In this document: positions 1 to 7,087 of the stretch, piece after piece
How positions within the stretch are numbered: the stretch's first letter is position 1
How the letters are laid out: each line of letters opens with the position of its first letter
NCBI GenBank assembly: GCA_015068175.1
Contig: SVLA01000067.1
Location: forward strand, 1 to 10,589
From: Oscillospiraceae bacterium
Lineage (GTDB): Bacteria; Bacillota_A; Clostridia; Oscillospirales; Oscillospiraceae
Length of the DNA stretch: 10,589 nt
Direction of reading: 5' to 3'
Translations under genes and position numbers: made by a program
The notes under the pieces: model-generated
The model's input: only the letters and a program-made list of their open reading frames with translations
The model's database searches: none
Told to the model about the DNA's origin: nothing

Positions 1-1356
1 TGCTACAACGTACTGGGCCATGTCCACGATCTGTTCAACCTGGTGCCGGGCCGGTTCAAGGACTACATTTCCACCCCCAAGCCCAACATGTACCAGAGTC
101 TGCACACCACCGTCATCGGCAAGCAGGGTATCCCCTTTGAGGTGCAGATCCGCACCTGGGAGATGCACCAGACCGCCGAATACGGCATCGCGGCCCACTG
201 GAAATACAAACAGGGCACCGGCGGCGGCACCGAAAAGGATTTCGAATGGGTCCGCCGGCTGCTGGAGAGCCAGCAGGACGCGGATGCGGACGAATATATT
301 CAGTCCCTGAAGATCGATATGTTCGACGACGAGGTATTCGTCTTTACCCCCAAGGGCCGGATCGTCTCCCTGCCCGCCGGCTCCACGCCCATCGATTTTG
401 CCTATATGATCCACTCCGGCGTGGGCAATGCCATGATCGGTGCCAAGATCAACAACCGGATCGCCACCATCGACACGCCGCTGAAGAACGGCGACATCGT
501 GGAGATCCTCACCTCCAAGACCGCCAAGGGCCCCAGCCGTGACTGGCTGAACATCTGCAAGAGCAACCAGGCTCGGACCAAGATCAAGCAATGGTTCAAG
601 AAGGAAAAGCGGGAAGAAAACGTGGCCTTCGGCCGGTCCGCTTTTGAAGCGGAAATGAAACGGGTGGGTCTGCCCCTGTCCGTCACCATCGACCCGGAGA
701 TCGGTCCCCAACTGCTGAAAAAGCTGAGCTTTGCAAGCTGGGAAGATATGTACGCCGCCATCGGTTACGGCGGTCTGACCGCCGCCAAGGCCGTGGGCCG
801 GATCCGGGACGACATCAACCGGGCGGTGAAGGTCCAGAACAACGACAAGGTGACCCAGAATCCCCTGAAGACCGCCGCCCCCGGCAAGGTCAACCGCCAT
901 GCGGTGAACGGCGTCATCGTGGAGGACATCGATTCGTGCATGATCAAGTTCGCCAAGTGCTGCACGCCGGTGCCTGGGGATGAGATCATCGGCTTTATCA
1001 CCAAGGGATTCGGTGTCAGCGTCCACCGGATGGACTGCCCCAATACCGCCCACCGCAACGAGCCCATCCAGGCCGCCCGCTGGGTGAAGGTCCGCTGGGC
1101 CAACCAGGAGGATCAGCCCTTCGAGACCACCCTGGAGCTGGATTGCATCACACGGGACGGTTTGCTTCTGGATGTGGCTCAGACCATGACCACCGCCCGG
1201 GTCCGGGTGAAGGAGCTGTTCGGTAAGGATCTGCCCGACGGCAAGAGCGTGTTCACCGTTAAATTCGAAGTCCGCAACACCGCAGAGCTGGAGGCCATCC
1301 GCAAAAAGCTGTTGGCCATCCGGGATGTGATCGGCTCCAGACGGGGACAGAACTAA
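1..1356 (+). CDS. rel: Bifunctional (p)ppGpp synthetase/hydrolase RelA/SpoT, 5'-truncated by window edge
   Basis: Long RelA/SpoT-homologue enzymes make (p)ppGpp from ATP and GDP/GTP and hydrolyse it, driving the stringent response in the cytoplasm. The reading frame is open from base 1, giving 451 visible residues; the N-terminal HD hydrolase and most of the synthetase domain lie outside the window. Visible parts, in window numbering: the end of the synthetase domain with [17 protein letters not shown] and EVQIRT (Glu about 47, matching the family's metal-binding glutamate); a TGS domain at about 107-173; a linker helical region; the conserved-cysteine domain with KCCTPVPGD (Cys 320-321) and HRMDCPN; and a C-terminal ACT domain at about 372-448. 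An apparent GTG start at 43 is internal to the synthetase domain and is not the real start. It heads the visible operon with dtd, as in many Firmicutes. Whether hydrolase activity is retained cannot be judged here. Confidence 0.97.
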   Translation, partial: CYNVLGHVHDLFNLVPGRFKDYISTPKPNMYQSLHTTVIGKQGIPFEVQIRTWEMHQTAEYGIAAHWKYKQGTGGGTEKDFEWVRRLLESQQDADADEYIQSLKIDMFDDEVFVFTPKGRIVSLPAGSTPIDFAYMIHSGVGNAMIGAKINNRIATIDTPLKNGDIVEILTSKTAKGPSRDWLNICKSNQARTKIKQWFKKEKREENVAFGRSAFEAEMKRVGLPLSVTIDPEIGPQLLKKLSFASWEDMYAAIGYGGLTAAKAVGRIRDDINRAVKVQNNDKVTQNPLKTAAPGKVNRHAVNGVIVEDIDSCMIKFAKCCTPVPGDEIIGFITKGFGVSVHRMDCPNTAHRNEPIQAARWVKVRWANQEDQPFETTLELDCITRDGLLLDVAQTMTTARVRVKELFGKDLPDGKSVFTVKFEVRNTAELEAIRKKLLAIRDVIGSRRGQN

Positions 1357-1388
1357 AAAGTAAAAGGCTCCCTTTGCGGGGCGCCTTG

Positions 1389-1395
1389 AAAGGAG
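1389..1395 (+). promoter_or_regulatory. Shine-Dalgarno sequence fixing the dtd start
   Basis: AAAGGAG lies 8 nt upstream of the ATG at 1404. It supports that ATG over an in-frame upstream start at 1374, which would place the ribosome binding site inside the coding region and add ten residues not typical of Dtd. Confidence 0.85.
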
Positions 1396-1403
1396 TCCGT
1401 TTT

Positions 1404-1868
1404 ATGCGTGCTGTATTGACAAGAGTAAATTCCGCCTCTGTCACCATTGACGAGGAAGCGGTGGGTTCCATCGGCAAGGGTTTTCTGATCCTGCTGGGCG
1501 TCGGCCCCAATGATACGGAAAAAGAATGCCGGTATTTGGCGGAAAAGGCCCTGGGTCTCCGCATTTTTGAGGATGAGAATGGCAAGATGAACCTGGGTCT
1601 GGACGCCGTGGGCGGCCAGGTGCTGGTGGTGAGCCAGTTCACCCTCTACGGCAACTGCCGCAAGGGGCGCCGGCCCAGCTTTACCGATGCCGCCGGCCCG
1701 GAACTGGGCAACGAACTGTACGAAAAATTTCTGGACATTTGCGCCGAGCTGGGGTATCCCCCGCAGCACGGCCGTTTCGGCGCGGATATGAAGGTGGCTT
1801 CCGTCAATGACGGCCCCGTGACCCTGATCCTGGACACGGAGCAACTGATGGACACCCCCCGGAGGTAA
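1404..1868 (+). CDS. dtd: D-aminoacyl-tRNA deacylase
   Basis: Dtd removes D-amino acids (and glycine from tRNA-Ala) mischarged onto tRNAs, a cytoplasmic proofreading step; the active enzyme is a homodimer. The 154-residue product is close to the family's usual 145-150. It starts MRAVLTRVNSASV and carries the two signature motifs: SQFTLYG at 77-83 and NDGPVT at 135-140, the latter holding the Gly-Pro pair that gives chiral selectivity. GRRPSF at 88-93 is also conserved. It lies 47 nt after rel, and its final codons supply the GGAGG used by the next gene, so translation is probably coupled. The adjacency rel-dtd is widely conserved in Firmicutes. The only oddity is a few extra residues at the C-terminus (MDTPRR). 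Confidence 0.97.
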   Translation: MRAVLTRVNSASVTIDEEAVGSIGKGFLILLGVGPNDTEKECRYLAEKALGLRIFEDENGKMNLGLDAVGGQVLVVSQFTLYGNCRKGRRPSFTDAAGPELGNELYEKFLDICAELGYPPQHGRFGADMKVASVNDGPVTLILDTEQLMDTPRR

Positions 1869-1869
1869 T

Positions 1870-2484
1870 ATGCTGAAGATCCATACCCTGCCCCTGGGCG
1901 CTTACAGGACCAACTGCTATATCGTCCATGACCATCAGGCCGCAAGCTGCGCCGTCATCGATCCCGGCTATCAGCCGGACGTGATCCTGGCCAGGGTGCG
2001 GGACCTGGGTCTGACCGTGGATGCGGTCCTGCTGACCCACGGGCATTTTGACCATGTGGGCGCCGTGGAACAGATCGTGGCGGCCACCGGCTGCCGGCTT
2101 TGGATGAGCCAAAGCGACTGGAGCCAGCCCATCGACCCCCTGCATACTTACTATTATCCCATGGCCAACTGCGATTTCTGCGAAGTTCAGTTCTGCGAGG
2201 ACGGCGAAGTCATCACCGCCGGCGGACTGGCCTTTACGGCGCTGGAGACCCCGGGGCATACCCACGGTTCCCTTTGTTTTCTGTGTGAAAACGCGCTGTT
2301 CTCCGGAGACACGCTGTTCGCCGGCTCCTGCGGCCGGACGGATATGCCCGGCGGCGATTGGGACACCATCCGCCGGTCCCTGAAACGGCTGGCCGACCTG
2401 GAGGGGGACTACACCGTTTACCCCGGCCACGAAGAATCGACCACATTAGCCCGGGAGAGGCTGTATAATCCCTATATGAGGTAA
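1870..2484 (+). CDS. Metallo-beta-lactamase fold hydrolase, glyoxalase II-like
   Basis: This cytoplasmic 204-residue protein is a compact member of the metallo-beta-lactamase superfamily. Visible metal-binding residues are THGHFDH (His57, His59, Asp61, His62), GHTHG (His130), the SGDTLF aspartate (Asp147) and YPGHEE (His187), a complete dinuclear zinc/iron set. The spacing and the FSGDTLFAGSCGRTD segment match the hydroxyacylglutathione hydrolase-like subgroup found in Firmicutes. That subgroup lacks the C-terminal substrate-binding domain of true GloB, so the substrate (a thioester or other hydrolysable metabolite) is unknown. GGAGG at 1861-1865, inside the end of dtd, is its ribosome binding site, with only 1 nt between the dtd stop and this ATG. 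The next gene begins 3 nt after its stop, so it is embedded in the rel-dtd-hemZ operon. Confidence 0.93.
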   Translation: MLKIHTLPLGAYRTNCYIVHDHQAASCAVIDPGYQPDVILARVRDLGLTVDAVLLTHGHFDHVGAVEQIVAATGCRLWMSQSDWSQPIDPLHTYYYPMANCDFCEVQFCEDGEVITAGGLAFTALETPGHTHGSLCFLCENALFSGDTLFAGSCGRTDMPGGDWDTIRRSLKRLADLEGDYTVYPGHEESTTLARERLYNPYMR

Positions 2485-2487
2485 TGT

Positions 2488-3906
2488 ATGAAACTGACAC
2501 TTGTGGGCCATGAGGACCGCTATGCCGTGGAACAACTGCAGATGTCCCTGTTCAGCCTCACCGAGGACGGCGCGGCGGTCAGCACCCTGCACCGGGGACC
2601 GGTATGGCTCACGGCCAACACCAAGATCACCAAAGACGGCCGCACCGTCACCGCTTCCAGGCGGCTGAAGGCGGCGGCGGAGACCGTCCAGCTTCGGCGG
2701 CGGATCCTCCAGCAAAGTTACTATGCCGCCGCCCTGCCCTTTTTGCCGGAGGTCCCGGCCTGGGGCGCTCTGGCCGGCGTGCGGCCCACCAAGATCACCA
2801 CCAAACATCTCCTTTCCGGCGGCACCGCCGCATCCGCCGACCGGCTGATGAAGGAAGTCTACTATGTGACCCCCGCCCGGCGGAAACTGGCGGTGGATTG
2901 CTCCCTTTCCACCGTGAATGCGGTGCGGAAGCAGGGAGATGGGGATCTTTCCCTGTATGTGGGCATCCCCTTCTGTCCCACCCGGTGCGCTTACTGCAGT
3001 TTTGTCAGCCGCACCGTAGGCAAGCGGACAGAACTATTGGAGCCTTATCTGGCCGCGCTGCAGCAGGAGATCGCCCTGACCGGTCAGCTTTTGGCCCGGA
3101 GCGGCAAGACCGTCCGTTCCGTTTACATCGGCGGCGGCACCCCCACCACATTGAACGATCGGCAGATGGCGGAGCTTCTGGATGCCATCGGAACCCATTT
3201 TGATCTTTCCCGATGCCTGGAATTTACGGTGGAAGGGGGCCGGCCCGACACTTTGACCCCCGAAAAGCTGAAAACCATCCGGCAACACGGCGCCGACCGC
3301 ATGAGCATCAATCCCCAGACCATGGTGGACAGTGTGCTGCGTTCCTGCGGACGGCCCCACACCGGGGCGGATGTTCTGCGGGCCTATCAATGGGCGCTGG
3401 ACGCCGGTTTTGAAGATATCAACATGGACCTCATCGCCGGTCTGCCCGGGGATGATCCCGACGGTTTCCGCTACTCTTTGGACACCGTGGCGGCCTTAAA
3501 GCCCTCCAATATCACCGTCCACACCCTGGCGCTGAAAAAGGGCGCCGATCTCTTTGAGCGGAAAGTGGCTCTGCCCACCGCCGAGGAAGTAACGGCCATG
3601 GTGGACTATGCCAACCGCACCCTGGCGGAAAATCTCTATAAACCCTACTACTTATATCGGCAGAAATATATGTCCGGCTCCTTTGAAAACGTGGGCTGGA
3701 GCAAAAACGGCCGGGATTGCCTTTACAACATCTACATGATGGAAGAGATCCATACCATCCTCTCCCTGGGCGGCGGCGGCATGAACAAGGTCAATTTCCC
3801 CGACGGCCACCTGGAGCGGTTCCACAATCCCAAATTCCCGGAGCAGTATATCGAGATGATCGACTCTGTGCTGGAGGATAAGCGGAAGCTGTTCAGCTTG
3901 CTATAA
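2488..3906 (+). CDS. hemZ: Radical SAM protein HemZ (coproporphyrinogen III dehydrogenase-like)
   Basis: HemZ belongs to the HemN/HemW branch of radical SAM enzymes and is annotated as an oxygen-independent coproporphyrinogen III oxidase. The biochemical role in heme-poor Clostridia is not firmly established. The 472-residue product has an N-terminal extension of about 155 residues typical of HemZ. The radical SAM cluster motif GIPFCPTRCAYCSF follows (Cys163, Cys167, Cys170, a CxxxCxxC pattern), then the SAM-binding YIGGGTPT at 213-220, and FTVEGGRPDT at 246-255. A C-terminal region containing CLYNIYMMEE and LGGGGMNKV is characteristic of HemZ. GAGGT at 2478-2482, within the end of the preceding gene, lies 5 nt from the ATG. 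It is the last gene of the left operon. No other porphyrin gene is visible, so involvement in heme synthesis here is unproven. Confidence 0.93.
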   Translation: MKLTLVGHEDRYAVEQLQMSLFSLTEDGAAVSTLHRGPVWLTANTKITKDGRTVTASRRLKAAAETVQLRRRILQQSYYAAALPFLPEVPAWGALAGVRPTKITTKHLLSGGTAASADRLMKEVYYVTPARRKLAVDCSLSTVNAVRKQGDGDLSLYVGIPFCPTRCAYCSFVSRTVGKRTELLEPYLAALQQEIALTGQLLARSGKTVRSVYIGGGTPTTLNDRQMAELLDAIGTHFDLSRCLEFTVEGGRPDTLTPEKLKTIRQHGADRMSINPQTMVDSVLRSCGRPHTGADVLRAYQWALDAGFEDINMDLIAGLPGDDPDGFRYSLDTVAALKPSNITVHTLALKKGADLFERKVALPTAEEVTAMVDYANRTLAENLYKPYYLYRQKYMSGSFENVGWSKNGRDCLYNIYMMEEIHTILSLGGGGMNKVNFPDGHLERFHNPKFPEQYIEMIDSVLEDKRKLFSLL

Positions 3907-3925
3907 AGGGATTCCCCCGCAACCA

Positions 3926-4070
3926 AGCCTTCTCCTCGAGGAGAAGGTGCCCCAGTGCGCACACTGGGGCGGATGTGGTGGTCTGTGCCGCAGATATTTT
4001 CTTCTAAACGCCGCTGTGCGGCAACACCACACCCGGCCCTGCGGGCCACCCTCTCCTCAAGGAGAGGGCT
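3926..4070. repeat. Nested palindromic intergenic element (MITE/REP-like)
   Basis: The element is a set of hairpins inside a larger inverted repeat. The outer arms, 3926-3949 and 4047-4070, match in reverse complement at 21 of 24 positions, and each arm is itself palindromic: 3928-3947 is a perfect 20-nt palindrome, and 4049-4068 has a 9-bp stem. Further in are a 9-bp stem with a 4-nt loop (GCCCCAGTG 3949-3957 with CACTGGGGC 3962-3970) and a 5-bp stem (GGCCC 4035-4039 with GGGCC 4043-4047). Inner arms 3971-3980 and 4025-4034 match at 9 of 10 positions, and TGCCGCA 3986-3992 pairs with TGCGGCA 4017-4023. There is no coding sequence or transposase. It fills most of the gap between hemZ and the amidohydrolase. 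I recall similar multi-hairpin elements in Oscillospiraceae intergenic regions, but cannot confirm copy number from one window. No U tract follows, so it is not a standard terminator. Confidence 0.8.
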
Positions 4071-4078
4071 GATAAACG

Positions 4079-4086
4079 AAAGGAAG
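4079..4086 (+). promoter_or_regulatory. Shine-Dalgarno sequence supporting a TTG start
   Basis: AAAGGAAG lies 8 nt upstream of a TTG at 4095. The first ATG in frame is at 4131, which would remove the first beta-strand of the amidohydrolase, so TTG is the better start. The site falls just outside the palindromic element. Confidence 0.65.
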
Positions 4087-4094
4087 CGTATATT

Positions 4095-5414
4095 TTGGAT
4101 ACCTTGATCTCCAATGTCACCATTGTGACCATGAACGAAAAAATGGATGTGCTGTTCGGGGCCTATCTGGGCGTGGATGGGGGCAAGATCTCCTACATCG
4201 GCAAAACCGCGCCCCAGGAGCAGCCCGCCACCATCATTGACGGCACCGGCATGGTGCTGCTGCCGGGTCTGGTGAACTGCCACACCCATCTGGCCACCAC
4301 CGTTCTGCGGAGCTACTGCGACGATCTGACCGGCCGGGAGGCCCTGGAGCATCAGCTCCGCCGGGAGGACAAGATGGATTCCCGCTGCGCCAAGGCGGCG
4401 GCCTTGCTGGGCATGGCCGAATGCCTGCGCTTCGGCATCACCTCCGTTTCCGACAACTACTATTACCCCGCCGCCACGGCGGAAGCCGCGGCCGAGGCCG
4501 GCATCAAGGCCAACATCGCCCTGAGCGCTTACCGGTTCATCGATCAGAACGAGGATTTTGACTTTGAGACCGATGAGCAGTGCGCCGAACTGCGGCGGGT
4601 GGCGGAGCAATGGCACGGCCACGACGACGGCCGCATCAGGATCGATGCGGGCATCTACGCCGAATACACCAGCAACTACAAGCTGTGGGAAGGTCTGGTA
4701 GGCTACGCTGCGGAGCAAAATCTGGGTTTCCAGCTCCACCTGGCCCAGACCGCCGGGGAAACAGAATCCTGCCTGGACCGCACCGGTCTGGGGCCTGCGG
4801 AGCTGCTGGCCTGCCACGGCGTGTTCAACGTCCCCGTCACCGCCGCCGGCTGCGCGGCCCTGAGCGCCGAAGAGCAGAAGCTCCTGGGCAAAAAGAAGGC
4901 CACCGCCGTATGCTGTCCCCTGGAAGCCGCCAAGAACGGCAATCCCATGACCCCGGTGTTGGATTGCGTCAAGGCCGGCATGAATGTGGCATTGGGTACC
5001 GGCGGCGCCATTGAATGCGGCAATCTGGATCTGTTTGAAGTGATGCGGGGGGTGGCCCTGGCGGTCCGCAGTTCCTCCGGGGATCCGGCGGCTCTGCCCG
5101 CCTCCGCGGCCCTGATGATGGCCACCGTCTGCGGCGCCCGGGCCCAGGGCCGGGCCGACACCGTGGGCATGATCAAGGAAGGCATGGATGCCGACCTGTG
5201 CCTGGTGGATTTCTCCGCGCCCCATCTGATGCCCTGCCACAATGTGCTCAGCGCCCTGGTATTCAGCGCCAAGGGCGGCGACGTGGCCATGACCATGGTC
5301 CGGGGCAGGATCCTTTACCAAAACGGCCAATTCCCCACCATCGACCTGAAGAGCGTGGTGGAGGAGCTGACCACCTACGCCATCCCCCGCCTCTTTGCCG
5401 AAGATAAGGAGTAA
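4095..5414 (+). CDS. Amidohydrolase superfamily protein, MTA/SAH deaminase-like, with altered active site
   Basis: The 439-residue protein has the length and fold pattern of the cytoplasmic metal-dependent deaminases acting on 5'-methylthioadenosine, S-adenosylhomocysteine or related compounds: an N-terminal beta-sandwich segment, LPGLVNCHTHLATT with the HxH motif (His63, His65), a central TIM barrel and a C-terminal beta segment ending MVRGRILYQNGQF. His215 (QLHLAQT) and His241 (ACHGVF) fit the barrel histidines. Several expected residues are changed. The metal-binding aspartate normally in GTDG is glycine (ALGTGGA, Gly303); the glutamate of HLxET is Gln218; the usual HCP is CCP (273-275); and the substrate-site histidine of HAPYT aligns with Tyr188 (YAEYT). 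It may be a non-catalytic or repurposed member. The start is TTG. It ends within the flippase ribosome binding site, so the two genes are probably co-translated. Confidence 0.85.
   Translation: MDTLISNVTIVTMNEKMDVLFGAYLGVDGGKISYIGKTAPQEQPATIIDGTGMVLLPGLVNCHTHLATTVLRSYCDDLTGREALEHQLRREDKMDSRCAKAAALLGMAECLRFGITSVSDNYYYPAATAEAAAEAGIKANIALSAYRFIDQNEDFDFETDEQCAELRRVAEQWHGHDDGRIRIDAGIYAEYTSNYKLWEGLVGYAAEQNLGFQLHLAQTAGETESCLDRTGLGPAELLACHGVFNVPVTAAGCAALSAEEQKLLGKKKATAVCCPLEAAKNGNPMTPVLDCVKAGMNVALGTGGAIECGNLDLFEVMRGVALAVRSSSGDPAALPASAALMMATVCGARAQGRADTVGMIKEGMDADLCLVDFSAPHLMPCHNVLSALVFSAKGGDVAMTMVRGRILYQNGQFPTIDLKSVVEELTTYAIPRLFAEDKE
5406..5412 (+). promoter_or_regulatory. Shine-Dalgarno sequence for the flippase gene
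   Basis: AAGGAGT overlaps the first base of the amidohydrolase stop codon and lies 6 nt before the ATG at 5419. It decides for that start over an in-frame TTG at 5395 that overlaps the upstream gene. Confidence 0.8.
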
Positions 5415-5418
5415 GCCT

Positions 5419-7017
5419 ATGTCCGAACCGAAAAAGCAATCTTTCCTCCATGGCACCATGCTCCTGGCCCTGTCCACGGCCATTGTGAAGGTGATCGGTG
5501 CCTTCTATTCCATTCCCCTCAATGCCATCATCGGTGAGCAGGCCTTTGGCTATTACTCCACCGCTTACGAGATCTACACCGTGCTGCTGCTGATCTCCAC
5601 CGCCGGTCTGCCGGTGGCCATGAGCCGCATGATCAGCGCCGCCAGCAGTTTAGGCCATTACCGCCAGGTGCGGAAGATCTACACCGTTTCCCGGACCATT
5701 TTCCTGACCCTGGGTCTCATCGGCACCCTGCTGATGACGCTGTTCAGCCGGCAGTTGGCCGCATTCCAGGAGCAGCCCGACGCCTGGGCCGCCATTGCCA
5801 CCCTGGGTCCCAGCTGCTTCCTGATCTGCCTCATGAGTACCTATCGCGGTTTCTTCCAGGGGCAGAGCAACATGACCCCCACCTCCGTTTCCCAGGTCAT
5901 CGAAGCCATCGTCAAGCTGATCGTGGGTATTTCCGCGGCGGTATTGCTACTGTGGTATGCCAATAGCTTTGCGTTGGCGGCCGGCGGCGCCATTTTCGGC
6001 GTCACCGTCAGTTGCCTGGTATCCTCACTGTATCTGAATTCCTGCTTCCGCAAGGCTTACGCGGATCTGCCTCAAAGTGATGAGCAGCCGGATGCCGGCA
6101 AGGACATCGCCAAGGGTCTGCTGGCCATTGCGGTGCCCATCACCATCGGCTCCGCCGGTTTGCAGATCCTCAACGTGCTGGAGACCAAGATCTACATGAG
6201 CCAGCTTCTGCAGACCCTGACCCAGGAGCAGGCGGACATTCAAAAGGGCATCTACAACTTCACCCAGAAGCTGTTTAACATGCCCTGCGCGTTCATCACC
6301 CCCATCACCATCAGCGTGATCCCGGCCATCACCGCCCAGCTCACCGCCGGGGACCACAAGGCCGTGAAGGCCACGGAAGAATCGGCGGCCCGGGTCACGG
6401 CCCTCATCAGCGCCCCCTGCGCCGTGGGTCTGGCCGTATTGGCCGGCCCCGTCACCGGCCTGCTGGGGGGCTACACCGGGGAAAACCTGGAACTGTCCAC
6501 CCGGCTGATGACGGTATTGGGTCTGTGCATCGTGTTCAACGCCACGGTGCTGCTGACCAACGCCATCATGCAGGCCCACGGCCATGTGCATCTGCCGGTG
6601 ATCAATATGTTTATCGGCGGCGCCATCAAGCTGGCGGTGGTCTTTATCCTCACCAGAAACCCCCATATCGGCATTGTGGGCACCCCCATCGGCACCCTGC
6701 TGTGCTGCGCCTGTATCACGGTGCTGAATCTGATCTCCATCCGCCGGGTGCTGCCCCACGCGCCGGCCATTGCCAAAAATTTGGCCAAGGCCATTTTGGC
6801 GGCCCTCATCATGGGCGTGGTGGTATTGGGCGCGTATCAGGCGTTGATCGCCCTGCTGGGTCCCAACGTGAGCCGGATCATCACCTGCGGCGTACCGGTC
6901 TGCGTGGGCGTGGCGGTGTATGTGCCGGCGGCGGTAATACTGCGGGCCGTGACCCGGGAGGATTGTCTGCTGTTGCCCAAGGGCGAAAAGATCGCCAAGG
7001 TGCTGCATCTGCGCTGA
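5419..7017 (+). CDS. Polytopic MOP-superfamily flippase, SpoVB/MurJ-type
   Basis: The product is a 532-residue integral membrane protein with about 14 hydrophobic segments, the size and topology of the polysaccharide-export and lipid II flippase branch of the MOP (MATE-like) superfamily. The N-terminal region FLHGTMLLALSTAIVKVIGA followed by the PLNAIIGEQAFGYYSTAY stretch is typical of the Firmicutes SpoVB/YtgP group, which moves undecaprenyl-linked cell-wall precursors or polysaccharide units across the membrane. SpoVB is needed for spore cortex formation and YtgP is a MurJ equivalent in Bacillus; the sequence alone does not separate these roles, so no symbol is given. It lies 4 nt after the amidohydrolase, with its ribosome binding site overlapping that gene's stop. 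It is the last gene before the bidirectional terminator. There is no cleavable signal peptide; a short polar leader (MSEPKKQ) precedes the first membrane segment. Confidence 0.9.
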   Translation: MSEPKKQSFLHGTMLLALSTAIVKVIGAFYSIPLNAIIGEQAFGYYSTAYEIYTVLLLISTAGLPVAMSRMISAASSLGHYRQVRKIYTVSRTIFLTLGLIGTLLMTLFSRQLAAFQEQPDAWAAIATLGPSCFLICLMSTYRGFFQGQSNMTPTSVSQVIEAIVKLIVGISAAVLLLWYANSFALAAGGAIFGVTVSCLVSSLYLNSCFRKAYADLPQSDEQPDAGKDIAKGLLAIAVPITIGSAGLQILNVLETKIYMSQLLQTLTQEQADIQKGIYNFTQKLFNMPCAFITPITISVIPAITAQLTAGDHKAVKATEESAARVTALISAPCAVGLAVLAGPVTGLLGGYTGENLELSTRLMTVLGLCIVFNATVLLTNAIMQAHGHVHLPVINMFIGGAIKLAVVFILTRNPHIGIVGTPIGTLLCCACITVLNLISIRRVLPHAPAIAKNLAKAILAALIMGVVVLGAYQALIALLGPNVSRIITCGVPVCVGVAVYVPAAVILRAVTREDCLLLPKGEKIAKVLHLR

Positions 7018-7044
7018 GACCGGCGAATTCCTCTTTATTTGCAT

Positions 7045-7086
7045 AAAAAAGAACAGGAGCATTTTTTGCTCCTGTTCTCTTTTTTT
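7045..7086. terminator. Bidirectional intrinsic terminator between convergent operons
   Basis: A perfect 12-bp stem (AGAACAGGAGCA 7050-7061 with TGCTCCTGTTCT 7067-7078) encloses a T5 loop. A T tract at 7080-7086 follows on the + strand and an A tract at 7045-7050 precedes it, so the hairpin works as a rho-independent terminator in both directions. It lies 28 nt after the flippase stop and just beyond the stop of the M42 peptidase gene on the opposite strand. Confidence 0.95.
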
Positions 7087-7087
7087 G

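Noticed and set aside
1365..1386. An imperfect hairpin between rel and dtd (AGGC/GCCT plus CCC/GGG with an internal bulge), a possible terminator or attenuator.
   Set aside because: The stem is short and interrupted and no T tract follows; at most it is a degenerate processing or attenuation site.
1416..1421. A TTGACA hexamer resembling a -35 box.
   Set aside because: It lies inside the start of dtd and has no -10 partner at 16-18 nt.
2464..2469. A perfect TATAAT hexamer just before hemZ, suggesting an internal promoter.
   Set aside because: It encodes the end of the preceding protein, the -35 region at the right distance is poor, and a start there would leave only about 12 nt before the hemZ ATG.
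3926..4070. Interpretation of the paired palindromes as CRISPR repeats.
   Set aside because: The arms are inverted rather than direct repeats, occur only twice, and there are no regular spacers or cas genes.
3732..5483. A 583-codon open frame on the - strand, antisense to the amidohydrolase and running through the palindromic element.
   Set aside because: It is the shadow of a GC-rich gene: low-complexity Gly, His, Gln and Ala composition, no recognisable domain, and it crosses a non-coding repeat. The + strand frame has clear family motifs.
6025..7062. A 345-codon - strand open frame antisense to the flippase.
   Set aside because: His, Gln and Gly-rich shadow translation with no motif, overlapping the terminator hairpin; the + strand frame encodes a clear membrane protein.
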